Source: Leptospirillum sp. (GTDB taxonomy: Bacteria; Nitrospirota; Leptospirillia; Leptospirillales; Leptospirillaceae). Taken from it: a stretch of 9,492 nucleotides of DNA. Numbering within the stretch: the first letter of the stretch is position 1; each line of letters begins with the position of its first letter. Of this stretch, positions 6,182 to 9,492 are shown one piece after another. The notes below the pieces were generated by a model. The model saw nothing but the letters and a program-made list of their open reading frames with translations. It was not told the origin of the DNA and searched no databases. Made by a program: the position numbers and the translations under genes. The stretch is taken from the NCBI GenBank assembly GCA_027346125.1, contig DAIEST010000048.1, positions 1 through 9,492 on the forward strand, read 5' to 3'.

Positions 6182-7323
6182 CCGATTCTCTTTCGGCTGA
6201 TTCTCAGAATGACCGCGAACAGGAAAACGGAGAAGAGTGCCAGCGCAAGAGAGTTCGGAACAATCACCCCCGGAATATCGCCGGCCAGAAAGACCGTCTG
6301 GAGGATGGTCACAAAATAGCTGGCCGGAATGATGTGGGTGATTCCCCGGATCATTTTGGGCATGGAATGGACATCGAAAATGAAACCGGACAGGATGAAC
6401 GCCGGAAGAAAGGTGGATACGATGGCGATCTGTCCTGCCACAAACTGGTTTTTCGACACGGTCGAGATGAGAAGCCCCATCCCGAGCGCCGCGGAAAGAA
6501 AAAGCGCAGAAGTGAGTCCCAGCACGAAAATCGATCCTCTGAAGGGAACGCCGAACAGAAAGTGCCCCATCAATACCGAAAGGGCCATTCCGCTCATCCC
6601 CAGAACAAAGTAGGGGATAAACTTTCCGATCAGGATTTCTCCCATCGACGCAGGGGTCACGAAGAGAGATTCCATGGTGCCGCGTTCCCATTCCCGTGCG
6701 ACCACCAGGGCAGTGAGAAGCGCCCCGATGAGGGTCATGATGACGGCAATGAGTCCCGGCACGAGAAAGTCCCGGCTCCTGTTGTCCGGATTGAACCAGA
6801 TGCGTGGTTCGAGCGTTACGGGAAAAACAGAAGACTCTCGTCCTCTCTCGTTTCTGAGGGTGATCCATGTTTGCCAGACATTGGTGAGATAGCCTTCCAC
6901 CAGGCGGGCGGTGTTGTCGTCGACGCCGTCGACCACGACATGGATCGGCCCGTTCCGGGACGAATGAATCTCCCGTCCGAAGTTTTCCCTGAACCAGAGG
7001 ATGCCGTCGACATCCTGGCGTTTCAGGGCTTCGACCGCAGAATGGATGTCCGGATAGATTGTCGGGGAAAACCAGGGAGAGTGCCGGAGACCTGCCATGA
7101 ACCCTTCCGAATCCGGAGACCGGCTATCCTGAACGACCGCGACCGGAACATGGCGGGCGTCAAGGGAAACCCCGTATCCGAAAATCAGAAGAAGAACGAA
7201 CGGAAGAAGAAAAGCGATGGCCAGGCTTGACGGATCCCGGAGGATCTGAAGCGTCTCCTTCCGGATCAATGCCCGGATCCGGAGAAGGGAGGCTCTTCCG
7301 CCCAACCCTCCGCCATCCTTCAC
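6178..7323 (-). CDS. ybhS: ABC-2 type exporter permease, first subunit (YbhS-like)
   Basis: This is an inner-membrane permease of 381 residues. RIRALIRKETLQILRDPSSL (15-34) is the N-terminal amphipathic helix typical of the family. TM1 is at about 34-54, the periplasmic domain at about 55-185, and TM2 at about 186-208. The coupling helix AREWERGTMESLFVTPAS (209-226) follows, with later TM segments at about 233-256, 264-288, 295-317 and 354-374. SGFIFDVHSMPKMIRGIT (312-329) matches the conserved ABC-2 region. The two permeases are distant paralogues of each other, sharing REW/RER.EGT and SGF motifs. The GTG start at 7323 overlaps the ATPase stop as GTGA, with AGGAAA upstream. Order and sizes match E. 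coli ybhS then ybhR. The substrate is unknown; E. coli YbhFSR has been linked to cefoperazone/chloramphenicol sensitivity and to cation/proton antiport. Confidence 0.92.
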   Translation of the reverse strand: MKDGGGLGGRASLLRIRALIRKETLQILRDPSSLAIAFLLPFVLLLIFGYGVSLDARHVPVAVVQDSRSPDSEGFMAGLRHSPWFSPTIYPDIHSAVEALKRQDVDGILWFRENFGREIHSSRNGPIHVVVDGVDDNTARLVEGYLTNVWQTWITLRNERGRESSVFPVTLEPRIWFNPDNRSRDFLVPGLIAVIMTLIGALLTALVVAREWERGTMESLFVTPASMGEILIGKFIPYFVLGMSGMALSVLMGHFLFGVPFRGSIFVLGLTSALFLSAALGMGLLISTVSKNQFVAGQIAIVSTFLPAFILSGFIFDVHSMPKMIRGITHIIPASYFVTILQTVFLAGDIPGVIVPNSLALALFSVFLFAVILRISRKRIG

Positions 7324-9095
7324 TTCCCGGTTTCCTGGAGAGGTCCGGCCCGGGAAAGGAGACTGACGAACGCATCCTCGAGGCTGGGAGACGGAAGCTG
7401 GGGTGTCCTGGCTCGTTCCTTGATCTCGGATGGCGCTCCGGTCGCAAGGAGGCTTCCCTGAGCCATGATCACCAGGCGGTCGCAGTAATCGGCTTCTTCC
7501 ATGAAGTGGGTCGTCACGAGAACGGAAACGCCCTCCGTCGCAAGCCCGTTGATGATGCGCCAGAATTCTCTCCTGGCGGCGGGGTCGACCCCGGAGGTCG
7601 GTTCGTCGAGCAGAAGGATTTCCGGATCGTGCATCAGGGAGACCGCCAGGGCCAGCCTCTGTCGGAAACCCAAGGGCAGGATGCCGCTCGAGACGTCCCG
7701 ATAGGAAACGAGTTCGAAAAACTCCAGGACCTCCTGGATCCGGTCGGTCCGGGATTTTCCGGACAACCCGTAGGCGCTGCCGTAGAATCTGAGGTTCTGA
7801 TAGACGGTCAGCTGACCGTAGAGCGAAAATTTCTGGGCCATGTACCCCATGTTCTGGCGGGCCTTTGACGGAGATTTCCGGACATCCTGTCCTGCCACCC
7901 GAAGCGTTCCCCCCGTTGGCGGAAGAAGTCCCGCCAGCATCCGGAATGTGGTGGTCTTTCCGGCGCCGTTCGCTCCGAGCAGTCCAAACACTTCTCCCCG
8001 TTTCACCTCGAAAGAAAGATCGTTCACGGCGCGGAAGGTGCCAAAATCCCGCACCAGGTTTTCGACCAGAATGGCGCTCTCTTCTTCTCCCTGCCCGGAT
8101 CTTCCGGTCTTCCGGTGCAACTGCCGTGGGAGACGCGTCTTTCCATCTCCTCCCCTGGTGCGCCGGAGGCGGTCCATAAACGCGTCTTCGAACCGGGGCG
8201 CCACCGGGTGAAGGGGGAAATGTTCAAACTCCTCAGGAAGGACAGGGGGAGATCTGTCTTCCATGAGAATCCGGACGCGACTGCCCGTGAGCACGGTGTC
8301 GACGACACCGGGAAGGACTGAAATCCCGGGCTCCACACTCCTCGGCGACTGTCCTGCCGACTCCAGTTCAAAGGCATGTCCCCGAACCTCGGTATAAAAA
8401 TCCGCCGGGGATCCGGCTCCAAGAATCCTCCCGTCGAGAAGGATCAGGATATCGTCGCACCGCTCGGCCTCATCCAGATAGGAAGTGCTGACAAAGAGCG
8501 TAGCTCCCGACTCCCGGACCAGAGTGTGCAGGATTTCCCAGAGTTCCCGGCGCGAGACCGGATCGACTCCCACTGTCGGTTCGTCGAACAGGAGAAGGGG
8601 CGGACGATGGAGCAGGGAACAGGCCACTCCCAGTTTCTGTTTCATCCCCCCCGAAAGCTTTCCTGCCAGTCGTCCGAGGAACGGCCCAAGACCGGTCATG
8701 GAGAGAAGGGGTGCATAAAGGTCCTTCCTTCCGGAAGGGGGGACAGCGTGGAGATCGGCATAGAGATCGAGGTTTTCCATGACGGTCAAATCTTCGTAGA
8801 GTCCGAATTTCTGGGGCATATATCCAAGGGAACCCTGAACCGGAAGGGGATCGGCAGACGGATCGTATCCCATGACATTCACCGTTCCGGAATCCCGGAG
8901 AATCAGTCCGGCGAGGATCCTCAGCAGAGTCGTCTTTCCTGCGCCATCCGGTCCGATGAGTCCTGTCACGGTCCCCTTTCGGATCTCGAACGAAACTCCC
9001 TCCAGCGCGGTCACGGTTCCCCGGGGTGAAGGAAAGGTCCTGACGAGATCCCTGACGGAAATGACGTTTCCGGAAGACTCCCGGTCACCCGCCAT
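7320..9095 (-). CDS. ybhF: Tandem ATP-binding ABC exporter subunit (YbhF)
   Basis: This cytoplasmic protein carries two fused nucleotide-binding domains in 591 residues, matching the length and motif wording of E. coli YbhF. NBD1 has Walker A GPDGAGKTT (48-56), Q-loop YMPQKFGLYEDLTVMEN (92-108), signature LSGGM (147-151) and Walker B LLLFDEP (167-173). Its switch position reads STSY (203-206), with Ser205 in place of His. A linker with FEDAFMDRL (302-310) joins NBD2. NBD2 has Walker A GANGAGKTT (374-382), Q-loop YMAQKFSLYGQLTV (418-431), a non-canonical signature LPLGFRQR (473-480), Walker B ILLLDEP (493-499) and switch His530. If the domains pair head-to-tail, one ATP site is canonical and the other degenerate. 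I chose ATG 9095 because AGGA lies seven bases upstream; a TTG at 9110 would add five residues. It overlaps the adaptor gene by 11 bases. The orthology call is strong. Confidence 0.96.
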   Translation of the reverse strand: MAGDRESSGNVISVRDLVRTFPSPRGTVTALEGVSFEIRKGTVTGLIGPDGAGKTTLLRILAGLILRDSGTVNVMGYDPSADPLPVQGSLGYMPQKFGLYEDLTVMENLDLYADLHAVPPSGRKDLYAPLLSMTGLGPFLGRLAGKLSGGMKQKLGVACSLLHRPPLLLFDEPTVGVDPVSRRELWEILHTLVRESGATLFVSTSYLDEAERCDDILILLDGRILGAGSPADFYTEVRGHAFELESAGQSPRSVEPGISVLPGVVDTVLTGSRVRILMEDRSPPVLPEEFEHFPLHPVAPRFEDAFMDRLRRTRGGDGKTRLPRQLHRKTGRSGQGEEESAILVENLVRDFGTFRAVNDLSFEVKRGEVFGLLGANGAGKTTTFRMLAGLLPPTGGTLRVAGQDVRKSPSKARQNMGYMAQKFSLYGQLTVYQNLRFYGSAYGLSGKSRTDRIQEVLEFFELVSYRDVSSGILPLGFRQRLALAVSLMHDPEILLLDEPTSGVDPAARREFWRIINGLATEGVSVLVTTHFMEEADYCDRLVIMAQGSLLATGAPSEIKERARTPQLPSPSLEDAFVSLLSRAGPLQETGK

Positions 9096-9492
9096 GGACT
9101 TGTCCTGCAAGGGTTTCTTTTGGACAAGGAGGCACCGGCGAAGGTTTCCTGTCCAGTGAAATGGTGACGGTCACCGGCATCCCGAGCCGGAGTTCCGTGG
9201 TGGAACAATCGAGATAGACTCTGATCCGGTAGACCAGGATGGTTCGCTGGTGAAGTGTCTGCACCTGTTTGGGAGTGAATTCGGCGGTCGGAGAAATGTA
9301 GCCGACATATCCGGAATACGTCTTTCCCGGAAAAGAGTCGCTCCCGACAATGGCTTTCATTCCCTCGCGGACCTTGCCAAGCTCCGGCTCTTCGAGATAG
9401 ACCCGTGCCCAGAGCGGTTTCATGCGGGCGATCGTATATACGGGGGATTGGGGAAACGCCATGTCTCCGGGCTCCAGAATCCTGTTCTGGAC
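9085..9492 (-). CDS. ybhG: HlyD-family periplasmic adaptor (YbhG-like), 5' end off window
   Basis: Only the last 135 residues are present; the gene enters from the right edge in frame. The visible part is the beta-barrel and membrane-proximal end of a membrane-fusion (adaptor) protein. It contains ILEPGDMAFPQSPVYTIA, then LWARVYLEEPELGKVREGMK, the strand pair around YSGYVGYISPTAEFTPKQVQ, YRIRVYLD, and a C-terminal LRLGMPVTVTISL. SPTAEFTPK and GMPVTV are wording typical of YbhG-type adaptors that accompany YbhF. It would anchor in the inner membrane and extend into the periplasm to couple the ABC permeases to an outer-membrane duct. The TGA at 9085-9087 lies 11 bases inside the start of ybhF, so both are on one transcript. 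The signal anchor and the coiled-coil hairpin lie outside the window. Confidence 0.92.
   Translation of the reverse strand, partial: VQNRILEPGDMAFPQSPVYTIARMKPLWARVYLEEPELGKVREGMKAIVGSDSFPGKTYSGYVGYISPTAEFTPKQVQTLHQRTILVYRIRVYLDCSTTELRLGMPVTVTISLDRKPSPVPPCPKETLAGQVHGG

Noticed and set aside
5432..6319. 295-codon plus-strand ORF opposite the permease genes
   Set aside because: It is low in hydrophobic structure, rich in Arg/Asp/Glu, and antisense to a clear ABC-2 permease.
6182..6868. N-terminal extension of the YbhR-like permease frame up to 6868
   Set aside because: The stretch overlaps the YbhS-like permease in another frame and has no family resemblance; ATG 6181 with the ATGA overlap is the natural start.

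Overview
The window is a moderately GC-rich bacterial chromosome segment, densely packed with ordinary-length genes. It carries no rRNA, tRNA, CRISPR array, transposase or phage gene that I can recognise. The protein style would fit a Gram-negative chemolithotroph of the Leptospirillum/Nitrospirota type. That is an impression from remembered relatives, not something the sequence proves. The Gram-negative assignment is firmer, because a periplasmic adaptor (HlyD family) is present.

Layout from left to right. Positions 1-1090 (minus) hold most of a sigma-54-dependent activator with an N-terminal PAS domain and an AAA+ domain; its DNA-binding C-terminus lies off the left edge. Positions 1091-1397 have no confident gene but contain a confusing coding-like leader for that regulator. 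Positions 1398-2855 (minus) encode a 12-helix major facilitator transporter, whose start codon is buried in a perfect inverted repeat. Positions 3103-3546 (minus) encode a small protein of the 'host attachment'/bacterial eRF1-like family. A 316-bp divergent intergenic region with two inverted repeats follows. Positions 3863-4981 (plus) encode a compact, divergent acetate kinase.

From 5063 to the right edge (minus) lies a tightly overlapping ABC export operon. In transcription order it reads: HlyD-type adaptor (partial, cut by the right edge), tandem-ATPase YbhF, and two ABC-2 permeases. This is the same gene order as Escherichia coli ybhG-ybhF-ybhS-ybhR. The genes overlap by 4 to 11 bases and should form one transcript. 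The adaptor would bridge the inner-membrane permease pair to the outer membrane or periplasm, and the fused ATPase would drive export. Acetate kinase converges on this operon, with a GC-rich structured spacer between them.

I found no clearly new biological system. The observations most worth checking are the palindrome over the transporter start codon, the frame-confused leader of the sigma-54 regulator, the cysteine triad in its PAS domain, and the shortened acetate kinase with changes at conserved positions.
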